DNA from: Acidobacteriota bacterium
GTDB taxonomy: Bacteria > Acidobacteriota > Terriglobia > Bryobacterales > Bryobacteraceae
DNA: 53,878 nucleotides
Direction of reading: 5' to 3'
Assembly: GCA_025352795.1 (NCBI GenBank)
Contig: JANXSF010000140.1
Span: 1 to 53,878, forward strand
Shown: positions 36,797 to 46,358 of the stretch, piece after piece
How positions within the stretch are numbered: the stretch's first letter is position 1
Layout of the letters: each line of letters begins with the position of its first letter
Made by a program: the position numbers and the translations under genes
Notes under the pieces: model-generated
Databases searched by the model: none
The model's input: only the letters and a program-made list of their open reading frames with translations
Told to the model about the DNA's origin: nothing

Positions 36797-38643
36797 AGCT
36801 GGCTGCCTCCTACTGGCAAAACCATCGTAAAGCAGGAACCCTGCCCGGGCTTCGACGTCACTTCCATCTGCCCGCCATGGTGCGTCACAATCTGCTCCAC
36901 AATGGACAAGCCAATGCCCGTGCCTGCTTCACCAGACGCTTCCGCCTTCTTTGTGCGGTAGAATTTTTGGAAAATTTGTTTGAGTTCTTTTTCGTCCATA
37001 CCAATGCCTTCATCTTTCACAGAGAGACGCAGGACGGGGCCTTCAACGGATGACCTCACTGTAACACGGGTCTCAGCAGGTGAATATTTAATGGCATTAT
37101 TCAGCAGATTGTAAAAAGCATATTCCATCAATTCCCGGTCGCCTTCTAACGTCACTTGGGGTGCTTTCTCCGTTGTTACCCTGATCTGCTTGCGCTCAGC
37201 CAGCGGCGCTACCCGGTCTAAACAAACTTCCATCAGATCGTGCAAGGCAAAGGGCTCTTTCTTCAACTGTATCTGGCCGTCGGTAAGACGCTCCACATCC
37301 AGGAAGGTTTGGATCATCTTCGCCAAGCGCTTCGATTCTGCGTTGATCATTTGCGCCATCTGCTTCCGCTTATCGTCATTCATGTTATAGCGGGTCATCA
37401 ATTCACTTGACCCTTGAATGGCGCTCAAGGGGGATCGCATTTCATGCGCTACAAAATGGATCGCTTGTTGATATCGTGACTTTTCTGATTCCGAATTTCG
37501 CAACTGTCGACGCGTCAAAAAATGCGCAAAGCTGGCCGCAGTAGAAACGCTTAGCCATGTAATCACAACAGGCGCAAAATAGGGAAACACAATGCCACGT
37601 AAGAAAAACAAATGCGGAATGGCGTGGGCCACAAGCAACAACAATCCACCCAATAAGTAAGCGGGCACTCCTGAAAGAAAGAAGAACGTTGCCCCTGCGG
37701 CAATCGCCAATCCAATGCCTAACAACAGTCCCGATGTGGGATTTTCATCCACTAAAAAGCGATGGCTGGCGATGGTCTCATACAGTTGCGCATGAATTTC
37801 GACGCCGGGCATGGGAGTCATTTTTGTATAGGGGGTCATGTAGCGGTCGCGCATGGCCGATTGCGCTGTTGCGCCCACAAAAATCACGTTGTCCCGCGCC
37901 GCTTCCGCGTTTGCCGGATTCTCAATCAGCTCCTTCAATGTGATGTGCGGTATGGCTGAAACTCCACCCTCTAATGGGGCCAGAAATCGCACTCGTAAAC
38001 TGCGGCCATCTTCATTGCGACGCACCGGGATGACGACCCCATTCAAATCAAGATCGGTAGGCGATTCCACCACCTGCGATACATTATGAGCCTTCATGTA
38101 AGCTTCCATTGCCAATGCCCAAAGTCTGGTTTTCCCCGCAGCTCGTTCCAATGGGGCATGTCTGGTGATGCCGTCGTAATAATCTGCATCAGCCGACACG
38201 TGGCCAATGGATTTTGCGGTATTGCTGAATAGTGGCAACGGAGTTTCCCAACCTGTCTTCAACAGTTGTGCTGCCAAAATCACATTGCCACATGCCTTGA
38301 AAGCAGCCGCTAATTCCTGGTTTTCCGCAGCATCCCCTTCGTCGGCCAGCAGCACGTCCACAGCCACCACTTTGGGTTTCACGGTTGCCAATATCGTAAG
38401 ACCTTTGGCCAGTTCCCGACGCATGTGCACCACGCCGCCCATGTGCTGATAAGACGCGTCATCCAACGCCAGAATCATGGATTCGGTTTGCCATGGTCCA
38501 GGTGGATGCATTGAAAATAAGAAGTCCACCGCATAGTTGTCAATGCGCTTTGCCAAAGGAGTGCTGGATACAAGCAGACCAATGGCTACCGCACCGGCCA
38601 GTGCTAACCCGTAAGTGCTTGCGGGAATCCCCCTGGCCTGCAT
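36778..38643 (-). CDS. CHASE2-domain sensor histidine kinase
   Basis: The 621-residue protein has an N-terminal membrane helix, an extracytoplasmic CHASE2 domain (about 35-290; ILALDDASYQHMGG, VVAVDVLLADEGDA, FVGATAQSAMRDRYMTPYTK), about three membrane helices (about 300-375), a HisKA domain with HEMRSPLSAIQ, and a HATPase with NNAIKYSP, DEGIGM and GTGIGLSIV. All kinase motifs are intact. The signal sensed is unknown. The gene lies five bases after the aminopeptidase stop and overlaps the NtrC regulator. Confidence 0.95.
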   Translation of the reverse strand: MQARGIPASTYGLALAGAVAIGLLVSSTPLAKRIDNYAVDFLFSMHPPGPWQTESMILALDDASYQHMGGVVHMRRELAKGLTILATVKPKVVAVDVLLADEGDAAENQELAAAFKACGNVILAAQLLKTGWETPLPLFSNTAKSIGHVSADADYYDGITRHAPLERAAGKTRLWALAMEAYMKAHNVSQVVESPTDLDLNGVVIPVRRNEDGRSLRVRFLAPLEGGVSAIPHITLKELIENPANAEAARDNVIFVGATAQSAMRDRYMTPYTKMTPMPGVEIHAQLYETIASHRFLVDENPTSGLLLGIGLAIAAGATFFFLSGVPAYLLGGLLLLVAHAIPHLFFLRGIVFPYFAPVVITWLSVSTAASFAHFLTRRQLRNSESEKSRYQQAIHFVAHEMRSPLSAIQGSSELMTRYNMNDDKRKQMAQMINAESKRLAKMIQTFLDVERLTDGQIQLKKEPFALHDLMEVCLDRVAPLAERKQIRVTTEKAPQVTLEGDRELMEYAFYNLLNNAIKYSPAETRVTVRSSVEGPVLRLSVKDEGIGMDEKELKQIFQKFYRTKKAEASGEAGTGIGLSIVEQIVTHHGGQMEVTSKPGQGSCFTMVLPVGGSQLCHASS

Positions 38644-38648
38644 TGAAA

Positions 38649-39902
38649 CTATTTTCCCGCCGCAAGAAACTTCTCAATCGCATCGGGATCGCGGGGCAGT
38701 GCCTGGCTCAACGACTTTGCCCCATTGGCGGTAATCAGCAGCGTATCTTCGATGCGCACGCCGATGCCCTCCTCTGGAATGTAAAGCCCAGGCTCAATGG
38801 TGATCACGTGACCTTCGGCTAGCTCGTTAGTAGGCTCCCAAGGATCGTGCACATCCAGCCCAACATGATGTCCCAAGCCGTGCGTAAAATATTTGCCCAA
38901 CGGTTCGCCCTTCAAATCTTTTCCATGAGCGTTGATGTAATCCAGCACAATTTTGTGAAGACTTTTTTCATCCGTGCCCTTGAGGGTCATACCCGGCTTC
39001 GCCGCCGCAATGGCCGCGTTCTGCGCCCCTAAAACAATTTCGTAAATCTCGCGCTGCCTGGGTGTGAAGCGTCCATTCACTGGGATGGTCCTAGTGATGT
39101 CCGTCGCGTAGTAGGAACATTCAGCGCCCGCATCCATCAGCAGCAGTTCTCCAGAATCCATGCGTCGCGAATTCTTGTAGTAGTGCAAGATAGTGGCATT
39201 TCCGCCAGATCCCACAATGGGCGGATAGGAGCTGCGTTCGCATCCATTTTCAAAATAGACGTTGGTCAAAGCCGCTGCCACCTGATATTCGTAGAGCCCG
39301 GCCTTGGTCCGTAGCCAGGCAACCTTATGCGCTGCCACGGAAATATCGGTGCTTCGCGTAATCAGTGCGATTTCATTGGCCGACTTCTTTACTCTTAGCT
39401 TGTTCACCAGCGGACGGGCGTCTTCCGTCTTACGAAGTGCCAGAACATTTTTATATTTTTCCGTTCCGGCATGTGAAAAATCAGCATACAGTTTTCGAGG
39501 CTTTTCCAGACGACGGAACAGTTGTGATTCAAACTGGTCAAGGTCCATCACTTGTGCAAATCCAGTGATTTTCGGCGCCGTGGAATCTTCCGCCGTCAGC
39601 TTCTTGCCGGTGTAACGTTCCACGATGGGGTTCGTCTTCGGCAGAAATAAAATCTCAGTATCTCCATCCATTACTAGCAATGCGCCCGGTTCGGTCCATC
39701 CAGTAAGGTAGTAGAAATTCGCTTCTTGGAAGAAGCCCGATCGACCATCGCCATGTTCACTATCCACGGCACCAATCATCAGGAAAACGCCACCATCCAG
39801 CGACTTACGCAAGGCCTCGCGCCGTTGGGCGAACTCTTCTTGCGGAATACCCGCACCAAGAACCAGGGCAGCACTGCACAGCCACATCCAAAACTTTTGC
39901 AT
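38649..39902 (-). CDS. Exported Xaa-Pro aminopeptidase (M24)
   Basis: The 417-residue protein has a signal peptide (MWLCSAALVLGAG) and the M24 creatinase fold: N-terminal domain with QRREALRKSL and ILFLPKTNP, then the metal-binding residues in MDAGAECSYYATDITR (two Asp), HGLGHHVGLDVHD (His), EPGLYIPE and VRIEDTLL (two Glu). It removes an N-terminal residue before proline. Export is unusual for PepP-type enzymes but common in this phylum. It is five bases upstream of the CHASE2 kinase on the same strand, so all three are likely one transcript. Confidence 0.93.
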   Translation of the reverse strand: MQKFWMWLCSAALVLGAGIPQEEFAQRREALRKSLDGGVFLMIGAVDSEHGDGRSGFFQEANFYYLTGWTEPGALLVMDGDTEILFLPKTNPIVERYTGKKLTAEDSTAPKITGFAQVMDLDQFESQLFRRLEKPRKLYADFSHAGTEKYKNVLALRKTEDARPLVNKLRVKKSANEIALITRSTDISVAAHKVAWLRTKAGLYEYQVAAALTNVYFENGCERSSYPPIVGSGGNATILHYYKNSRRMDSGELLLMDAGAECSYYATDITRTIPVNGRFTPRQREIYEIVLGAQNAAIAAAKPGMTLKGTDEKSLHKIVLDYINAHGKDLKGEPLGKYFTHGLGHHVGLDVHDPWEPTNELAEGHVITIEPGLYIPEEGIGVRIEDTLLITANGAKSLSQALPRDPDAIEKFLAAGK

Positions 39903-39917
39903 ATCTTCAAGGATATG

Positions 39918-41039
39918 ATGGTTGCCACAGCCATGCAGCTATCACGCTTAACTATTATTCCGTTCTTACTCTTTTTGCGAGCCAGCGGACAAGCCCCCGA
40001 TACCCTGGTTTCCCCAGCCGTCGAAACAGATCGCCGCGTAACGTTTCGATTGCGTGCACCCAAAGCAACCGTCGTTTCCTTATCTGGAGATTGGATGCCG
40101 GTGGGCTCTGATAAGCCCATGAACAAGGACGATAAAGGAATTTGGAGCATCACCGTCGACCCTCTGGACGTCGGCATGTACATCTACAATTTCAACGTGG
40201 ATGGCCTCGCGATGGCCGATCCCATTAATCCGCGCATGAAGCTTCGCAGCCGGACTTCAGCGAGTCTTGTGGAAGTCTCTGGAGATGCACCAGCCTTCTG
40301 GCAAGTCCGCGACGTTCCCCACGGATCAGTGGAAATCAGTTGGCAGAAATCAAAAGCCATCAACGGGGAAACCCGCGCCATTTGGGTGTATACGCCTCCT
40401 GGGTATGAAAAAAATCCCGGTCGCCGCTACCCTGTTCTGTACCTGATGCACGGCAGCAACGATACCGCCGCCGGTTGGGTTACTGCTGGCAACGCGAACT
40501 TCATCATTGACAACCTGCTTGCGGAAAATAAAGTATTACCCATGATAGTGGTGATGCCCTATACTCACGCCGTGCCCTTCGGCTCTCCTCGTGAGCTGCA
40601 GGCGAAGAATACCCCACTGTTTGAAAAATATTTATTGGAAGATGTCATGCCCTTTGCCGAATCCAAATATCGGATTGCGAAAGGCGGCAATAACCATGCG
40701 TTGGTGGGCCTATCCATGGGTGGCGGACATTCCCTTCACATTGGCATGAGCCATCTGGGCATGTTTCATACCGTAGGCGTTTTTAGCTCTGGACCCGCTG
40801 GCGATTTCGAAACCAAGTTTGCAGACGTCCTTAATAGTCCTAACGTGGCCAATAAGAAATTGAAGTTGTTCTGGATGGGTTGCGGACGTCAGGATCCGGC
40901 TTTTGCCCGTGTCACCAAGTTGTCGGAAACTTTGAATGCGCACAACATCCATCACACCTTCCGAGCCACCGAAGGTGCCCATACCTACACGGTTTGGCGA
41001 ACTTATCTAAACGAACTGGCACCCCTTCTATTCCGCTAA
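39918..41039 (+). CDS. Exported esterase (E-set plus alpha/beta-hydrolase, CE1/esterase D type)
   Basis: The roughly 373-residue protein has a signal peptide (SRLTIIPFLLFLRASGQAPD), an early-set/CBM48-like beta domain (about 25-115; VTFRLRAPKATVVSLSGDWM) and an esterase domain with GLSMGGGHS (catalytic Ser), the HGSN oxyanion region and a C-terminal GAHTYTVW histidine. Similar proteins act as feruloyl or acetyl-xylan esterases. ATG 39918 follows AAGGA (39909-39913) by four bases; ATG 39933 is an alternative. Only 15 bases separate it from the divergent aminopeptidase start, so its promoter lies inside that gene. Confidence 0.88.
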   Translation: MVATAMQLSRLTIIPFLLFLRASGQAPDTLVSPAVETDRRVTFRLRAPKATVVSLSGDWMPVGSDKPMNKDDKGIWSITVDPLDVGMYIYNFNVDGLAMADPINPRMKLRSRTSASLVEVSGDAPAFWQVRDVPHGSVEISWQKSKAINGETRAIWVYTPPGYEKNPGRRYPVLYLMHGSNDTAAGWVTAGNANFIIDNLLAENKVLPMIVVMPYTHAVPFGSPRELQAKNTPLFEKYLLEDVMPFAESKYRIAKGGNNHALVGLSMGGGHSLHIGMSHLGMFHTVGVFSSGPAGDFETKFADVLNSPNVANKKLKLFWMGCGRQDPAFARVTKLSETLNAHNIHHTFRATEGAHTYTVWRTYLNELAPLLFR

Positions 41040-41058
41040 GATATTGCGTGAGGCTTTT

Positions 41059-42402
41059 ATGAATCGACGACAATTTTTAAGTGCTGGAGCCGCCGGTATC
41101 TTCGCCAGCTCCAATAATTTCGCCGCCCCCTTTGCCGATATGAAACCCCGGCGCGTGGGCATGATCGGCTGCGGCTGGTATGGCAAAAGCGATCTGCTTC
41201 GTCTTGTTCAGGTTGCCCCTGTGGACGTGGTTTCTCTGTGCGATGTGGATCAACACATGCTTGCTGAATGTGCCGACTTGGTTGCCACTCGCCAAGCGTC
41301 GCACAAAAAACCGCGCAACTATTCCAGCTATAAAAAGATGCTTGCCGAAAAAGATTTGGATCTGGTGATTATTGACACGCCTGATCATTGGCATGCCCTT
41401 CCCATGATTGATGCAGTGAGAAGTGGGCTGGACGTTTGGGTGCAAAAGCCGATCAGCGTTGACATTGACGAAGGCTACGCCATGTTGGCCGCCGCCCGCA
41501 AATATAAACGGGTGGTGCAAGTGGGCACGCAGCGCCGTTCCACTCCCCATCTAATTGAAGCTCGAGATCGAATTATTCGCGAAAACAAATTGGGCAAAAT
41601 CGGCGTGGTGGAAATTTATTGCTACTATCACATGCGCGAAACCAGCAACCCACCAGATGCTAAAGCACCTGATTATTTCGACTACGATGCCTGGACTGGT
41701 CCCGCTCCCCTGCGCCCCTACAATCCGCTGGTGCATCCCCGCAAGTGGCGTGCCTTTGAAGAGTACGGCAACGGCATTGTTGGCGATATGTGCGTCCACA
41801 TGTTGGACATGGTTCGTTGGATGATGGATCTGGGTTGGCCGAAAAGTATCTCCTCTTCCGGCGGCATCCTGGTAGATAAAAAAAGTAAAGCCAACATTCC
41901 CGACACCCAAACGGCCACGTTCGATTTCGGCGATCTGAAAGTGATCTGGAACCATCGCAGCTACGGTGCCCCGCCGGACCCTAAATATCCTTGGGGTGCC
42001 ACCTTCTATGGCGATAAAGGAACACTGAAAGCCAGCATCATGAGTTACGATTTTATTCCAGAACAAGGTACGCCAATCCATAAGGACGTGACTTACGAAT
42101 ACGACCAGTTCCCTGAAGACCGCACGGAAAAGGATTTGGAACGTCACGTGGCTCCGGCCATTCGTGGTCACATGAAGAATTTTCTTTCGTGCATTGATTC
42201 AAGGGAAAAGCCAGTAGCCGATATTGAACAAGGACATATTTCCACGGCCAGTTGTATTCTGGCGAATATGTCAATGAAATTGGGACGAACCTTAATCTGG
42301 GATCCGGCAAAACATCGCGTCACAAATGACGATCAAGCCAACAAATTATTAAGCCGACCTTATAGAAAACCTTACCTGCATCCCTCTGCCTCAAGCGTCT
42401 AA
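41059..42402 (+). CDS. Gfo/Idh/MocA-family oxidoreductase, Tat-exported
   Basis: The protein of about 447 residues has a Tat-like signal (NRRQFLSAGAAGIFASSNNF), the Rossmann GMIGCGWYGKSD, the VQKPISVDIDEG motif (EKP variant), and the C-terminal dehydrogenase domain with HMLDMVRWMMDLGWP. It is an NAD(P)-dependent sugar or inositol dehydrogenase type; substrate unknown. Periplasmic Gfo/Idh/MocA proteins often accompany DUF1080 hydrolases in these bacteria. I use ATG 41059 rather than the upstream GTG 41044, since the twin-arginine follows directly. Confidence 0.9.
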   Translation: MNRRQFLSAGAAGIFASSNNFAAPFADMKPRRVGMIGCGWYGKSDLLRLVQVAPVDVVSLCDVDQHMLAECADLVATRQASHKKPRNYSSYKKMLAEKDLDLVIIDTPDHWHALPMIDAVRSGLDVWVQKPISVDIDEGYAMLAAARKYKRVVQVGTQRRSTPHLIEARDRIIRENKLGKIGVVEIYCYYHMRETSNPPDAKAPDYFDYDAWTGPAPLRPYNPLVHPRKWRAFEEYGNGIVGDMCVHMLDMVRWMMDLGWPKSISSSGGILVDKKSKANIPDTQTATFDFGDLKVIWNHRSYGAPPDPKYPWGATFYGDKGTLKASIMSYDFIPEQGTPIHKDVTYEYDQFPEDRTEKDLERHVAPAIRGHMKNFLSCIDSREKPVADIEQGHISTASCILANMSMKLGRTLIWDPAKHRVTNDDQANKLLSRPYRKPYLHPSASSV

Positions 42403-42433
42403 CCGGCAATAAAGCAAGGGGTTTCAACGCCAC

Positions 42434-42479
42434 AAGGGAGTGGTAATGCCTAAGCATCACCTTAGCATTGCACTCCCTT
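42434..42479 (+). terminator. Long hairpin after the oxidoreductase gene, probable terminator
   Basis: AAGGGAGTG (42434-42442) pairs with CACTCCCTT (42471-42479), continued inside by AATGC/GCATT and TAAG/CTTA with small bulges and a CATCAC loop. It begins 31 bases after the stop at 42402 and lies before the next same-strand gene. There is no clean T-run. Confidence 0.6.
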
Positions 42480-42560
42480 CATAACTTAAAATTCCTCTAT
42501 TACTGTGTAGTTTGGTTGAATTCTCGCCGAAGTAGTTTATCGTAAGGCAGGAGCTTCAAC

Positions 42561-44081
42561 TTGACGCACAAACTCTCATCAAACATTTCATTATTCATTA
42601 ACTTTTCTTTTGTTTTCGGCCTCTCCGTACATGCGTCTGACATTGCCGTGCCCAATGGTGGCAATGTTCAGGCAGCCATCAATTCGGCCCTTCCCGGCGA
42701 TACAATCACCTTGGCCGCCGGAGCCGTTTTCGCTGGCCAGTTCAGCTTCCCTGAAAAAACCGGGACTGGTTGGATTACAGTCAGAAGCTCGCAATATGCC
42801 CGCCTGCCCGCGCTCAAGCGAGTTGGCCCAAGTCAAACATCGCTGATGCCTGTATTGCAGGCTGTAGGTTCCAGCACCCCGATCACTTTTACTACCCGTG
42901 CCCATCATTGGAAATTAGTCGGTATTGAGATTCGCTCCGATGTTGGCGTTTACAATTACGATCTGATGCGCATTGGCGATGGCTATCAATCCACTGTTGC
43001 CGATCTTCCACACGACATTGTCATTGACCGTTGTTACATCCATGGGGATGCAACCGCAGGAAGCAAGCGTGCCATTGCCTTGAATGGAGCTGCCATCACG
43101 GTGCGCGATTCCTACATTGCCAACATCTTCAGCGATGTTCAGGAAACGCAAGGCATGCTCGGTTGGAATGGAACCGGTCCAATTCTAATTGAAAATAATC
43201 ATATTGAGGCTGCTGGCTTGGGTCTTATGTTCGGCGGCGCAACACCTTCCATAACCAACCTTGTTCCTGCCGGTATTGTGGTGAGCCACAATCATTTCCT
43301 GAAGCCGTTAGCTTGGAAGGCGCTTAACTTGATCGTCAAACATCATTTTGAATTGAAGAACGGACGCAATATTCTTTTTACAGGCAACGTGCTGGAAAAT
43401 GATTGGCACCCGTCAGTTCGCGGTACGGCCATTATGCTGACTGTGCGTACAGAGGCTGGTGGTGCCCCGTGGGCCGTAGTGGAGGATGTGAAAATTATCG
43501 GGAACATCATTCGAAATGCTGGTTCCGGCATCACCGTTTCAGGCTTTGATGACTCCAGTAACGCCGGTGCTACCCGTCGCATTTTGATTCAGGACAACCT
43601 GTTGATTGGCATTGATCAGGCCAACAGTGATCCCAACTTCTGGGGACGTGGAGCATTCCTTTTCCTGGTGCACCATCCGGTTGATATTTGGGCAAACCAC
43701 AACACCGTGCTGTCAAAAGGTCTTACCCTGGTGGACTTGGATTATGAACCAGGCTCAGGACTTCGTCTTGAGAACAATGTTTTTCAGAGTAATACATTAG
43801 GCATTTACGGGGCTGGGGTGGGCAGCGGAACAATCGCGTTGAATGCTTACCAATCTACCTGGTCAATGAAAGGAAACGTAATGCAAGGCGGATTGGCAGC
43901 GGAAAATCCTGCCAATAATTCCTTCCCCATTGCCCTGACAGACGTCGGATTCACCAACATGGCTGGTGGCGATTACAGCATTGCGCCATCCAGTCCGTAC
44001 TACCGTAAGGCCACCGACGGAAAGAATCCAGGTGCCGATATGAATCTGATCAATCGGACTACATCCGGCGTAGTTCAATAA
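42561..44081 (+). CDS. Exported right-handed beta-helix (polysaccharide-lyase-like) protein
   Basis: The 506-residue protein starts at TTG 42561, eight bases after GCAGGAG, with a signal peptide (ISLFINFSFVFGLSVHASD). Repeated strands with asparagine ladders (for example NHIEAAGLGLMFG, ILFTGNVLENDWH, VKIIGNIIRNAGSGITV, RLENNVFQSNTLGIYG) are the pattern of a parallel beta-helix, as in pectate lyases and other polysaccharide-active enzymes. I see no specific catalytic motif. A terminator-like hairpin follows. Confidence 0.82.
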   Translation: MTHKLSSNISLFINFSFVFGLSVHASDIAVPNGGNVQAAINSALPGDTITLAAGAVFAGQFSFPEKTGTGWITVRSSQYARLPALKRVGPSQTSLMPVLQAVGSSTPITFTTRAHHWKLVGIEIRSDVGVYNYDLMRIGDGYQSTVADLPHDIVIDRCYIHGDATAGSKRAIALNGAAITVRDSYIANIFSDVQETQGMLGWNGTGPILIENNHIEAAGLGLMFGGATPSITNLVPAGIVVSHNHFLKPLAWKALNLIVKHHFELKNGRNILFTGNVLENDWHPSVRGTAIMLTVRTEAGGAPWAVVEDVKIIGNIIRNAGSGITVSGFDDSSNAGATRRILIQDNLLIGIDQANSDPNFWGRGAFLFLVHHPVDIWANHNTVLSKGLTLVDLDYEPGSGLRLENNVFQSNTLGIYGAGVGSGTIALNAYQSTWSMKGNVMQGGLAAENPANNSFPIALTDVGFTNMAGGDYSIAPSSPYYRKATDGKNPGADMNLINRTTSGVVQ

Positions 44082-44087
44082 CTTACC

Positions 44088-44116
44088 AGGAATGGCTGCC
44101 TCGAGCAGCCTTTCCT
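44088..44116 (+). terminator. Hairpin terminator after beta-helix gene
   Basis: AGGAA-T-GGCTGC (44088-44099) pairs with GCAGCC-T-TTCCT (44105-44116) with one T-T mismatch and a CTCGA loop, seven bases after the stop at 44081. The right arm includes pyrimidine-rich TTTCCTC. Confidence 0.6.
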
Positions 44117-44287
44117 CAATTCTCAACTTCCGCTGCCCATTCTGAAAATCCTTCAATCTTGCTCAAATCAAAAGAGTTTAACGCAACCTCGGTTTTAGAC
44201 GGACAGTAACTTTTTGCTACACTCTAGGGAGAATAAGTGCATCGACAGGAGAGAGTACGTCGATTCATTTAACGGGAGAAATAATAA

Positions 44288-45238
44288 ATGGCGCAGAGGG
44301 TATACCCTTTAGCAGACGAAAATTATCCGCTGGTATCCATCGTTACCCCAAGCTTGAATATGGGTTCGTTCATTCAAGATACGATTGAAAGCGTTCTTTC
44401 CCAGAATTATCCGAATATTGAATATATCGTTGTCGACGGTGGATCCACCGATAACACCTTGGAAATTCTGGAACAATACAGCGGACGGTTGCGTTACATC
44501 ACCGGTAAGGACAATGGCGCTAGCGATGCCATTCAGCGCGGATTTCTACTTTCTCACGGCTCCATTTTTGCTTATTTGCCTGCTGACGATACTTATTTTC
44601 CTGGTGCGGTTCGTTCTGCCGTCGCCCATTTGCAGGAACATGGTGACGATCTGGCCGGGGTTTACGGGGAAGGCATGTGGATTGATGGAAGTGGCAAAAG
44701 TCTTGGCCGCTACCCAACCAGTAATTTCATTCCCAGCGAACTAGCCCAACGATGCTTTATCTGCCAGCCAACATCTTTTGTCCGACGTGACGTTTATGCG
44801 GAATTGGGCGGGCTGAATCCCAACCTGCATTTCGCTTTTGACTATGATTTTTGGTTCCGCCTTTCAAAGAACTATAAATTGAACCGGCTGCATATCCTGC
44901 TGGCCACTTCCCGCATGCATTCCAATAACAAGACGCTTGGGGGACGGAGCGAAGTTTTTAATGAAAACCTGGCGGTGGTGAAAAAGCACACCGGCTACGT
45001 ACCATTTCAGTGGATTCATGGATACACTTCCTTTCTGATTGATGGCCGCGATCAGTTCTTTGAACCACTTCGCCCGACGTTTTCCAAATACGTTTTGAGT
45101 TTGTTTGTCGGCACTCTTTACAATCCATTTCATCCTCTTCGTTTTTGGCGGGAATGGCTTTCTGTGATGAGTCTGCAAGGGTTTCAGCGCCGCTTTCTGG
45201 AAAGCTGGTTAGGCCGATGGCTGGGCCGAAGAGCCTAA
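44288..45238 (+). CDS. Glycosyltransferase family 2
   Basis: The 316-residue protein is a GT-A fold transferase: PLVSIVTPSLNMGSFIQDTI, then IEYIVVDGGSTDNTLEIL, the GSIFAYLPADDTYFPGAV region (DxD equivalent ADDT) and FAFDYDFWFRLSK. It adds a sugar from a nucleotide donor to a surface glycan; the sugar is unknown. It is followed 24 bases later by the GDP-mannose dehydratase, which suggests a GDP-sugar such as a rhamnose or fucose derivative; that is inference. A GGGAGA site is 8 bases before ATG. Confidence 0.92.
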   Translation: MAQRVYPLADENYPLVSIVTPSLNMGSFIQDTIESVLSQNYPNIEYIVVDGGSTDNTLEILEQYSGRLRYITGKDNGASDAIQRGFLLSHGSIFAYLPADDTYFPGAVRSAVAHLQEHGDDLAGVYGEGMWIDGSGKSLGRYPTSNFIPSELAQRCFICQPTSFVRRDVYAELGGLNPNLHFAFDYDFWFRLSKNYKLNRLHILLATSRMHSNNKTLGGRSEVFNENLAVVKKHTGYVPFQWIHGYTSFLIDGRDQFFEPLRPTFSKYVLSLFVGTLYNPFHPLRFWREWLSVMSLQGFQRRFLESWLGRWLGRRA

Positions 45239-45262
45239 TTAGGAAACGAAAGTAATTACTTC

Positions 45263-46252
45263 ATGGCTCAAAAAAGAGCGCTCATTACAGGTGTCAGCGG
45301 GCAGGATGGTTCGTACTTAGCAGAGTTATTGCTGGACAAAGGGTACGAAGTGCATGGACTGGTTCGGCGTGCGGCCATGGAAGCGCCAGGGGAACGTAGC
45401 GAAAATTTAGTCAATTGCCGACATCGCTTAAATCTGCACCCCGGTTCGCTGGAAAGTTACCCCACCATTTACCGCACCATTGCAACGGTGAAGCCCGATG
45501 AATGCTATCACCTTGCCGCCCAAAGTTTTGTCAGCTACGAATTCGACGACGAATTTCAAACGCTGAATACCAATATCAACGGAACCCACTTTCTGCTTTC
45601 TGCGATCAAGGATCTTGTACCCAATTGTCGTTTCTACATGGCTGGGTCATCAGAAATGTTTGGTCATGCTGAAGAATCTCCGCAGAAGGAAACCACCCGC
45701 TTTCGACCCCGCTCAGTTTACGGAATCAGTAAAGTTGCCAGCTTTGAATTGACCCGCAACTACCGGGAACAGTATAAGCTGCACGCATCCAGCGGGATTT
45801 TATTCAATCATGAGTCGCCCCGTCGCGGTCGCGAATTTGTGACTCGCAAGATAACCAATGCCGTGGCTAGAATTCTGGCGGGCCAGGCCAATGAATTACG
45901 ACTCGGCAACTTGGATGCCCGTCGTGATTGGGGCTACGCCAAAGAATACGTCCGCGCCATGTGGCTTATGCTGCAACAAGCGGATCCAGAAGATTATGTC
46001 ATTGCCACTGGCAAGCTGCATTCGGTTCGCGATTTTGTGGAAATGGCCTTCCGCAGCGCAGGTTTGGATTGGGAAAAATACGTGATTGTCGATCCCGATT
46101 TCTATCGCCCCAGCGAGAAGACGCCGCTGGTTGGATGCTCTGAAAAAGCTAGTAAACACTTGGGTTGGTTTCCAGAAAGCACCTTCGAGCAAATCGTTTC
46201 AGAAATGGTCCACGCCGATTGCAAGCGCATCGGAGTGCAAGGCCCAGCGTAA
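45263..46252 (+). CDS. gmd: GDP-mannose 4,6-dehydratase
   Basis: The 329-residue extended SDR matches Gmd closely: GVSGQDGSYLAELLLDKGYE (NADP binding), SENLVNCRHRLNLHPGSL, AGSSEMFG and the YGISK catalytic pair (YxxxK), then LFNHESPRRGREFVTRKI and RDWGYAKEYVRAMW. It converts GDP-mannose to GDP-4-keto-6-deoxymannose, the precursor of fucose, rhamnose and perosamine units. It is probably co-transcribed with the upstream glycosyltransferase. Confidence 0.95.
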   Translation: MAQKRALITGVSGQDGSYLAELLLDKGYEVHGLVRRAAMEAPGERSENLVNCRHRLNLHPGSLESYPTIYRTIATVKPDECYHLAAQSFVSYEFDDEFQTLNTNINGTHFLLSAIKDLVPNCRFYMAGSSEMFGHAEESPQKETTRFRPRSVYGISKVASFELTRNYREQYKLHASSGILFNHESPRRGREFVTRKITNAVARILAGQANELRLGNLDARRDWGYAKEYVRAMWLMLQQADPEDYVIATGKLHSVRDFVEMAFRSAGLDWEKYVIVDPDFYRPSEKTPLVGCSEKASKHLGWFPESTFEQIVSEMVHADCKRIGVQGPA

Positions 46253-46272
46253 TTTAAATATAACCTGTTATG

Positions 46273-46339
46273 AAAACACCACTCCCGTGCGGTAACGCAC
46301 TGATGCTACCGAGCCGTGGCCGCGAGGGAGCGGTGTTTT
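46273..46339. repeat. Degenerate copy of the hairpin repeat
   Basis: ACCGAGCCGTG plus GCCGCGAGGGAGCGGT (46308-46334) differs from the right arm at 14960-14986 in one base. The left arm is damaged: AAAACACCACTCCCGTGCGG (46273-46292) still pairs with CCGCGAGGGAGCGGTGTTTT (46320-46339) over most of its length. It sits between convergent gmd and the transporter gene, 20 bases before the latter's stop. Confidence 0.85.
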
Positions 46340-46358
46340 AAAGGACGTCTCCGCCACC

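Noticed and set aside
39726-39917. Longer N-terminus for the esterase
   Set aside because: It would overlap the divergent aminopeptidase gene and place residues before the signal peptide.
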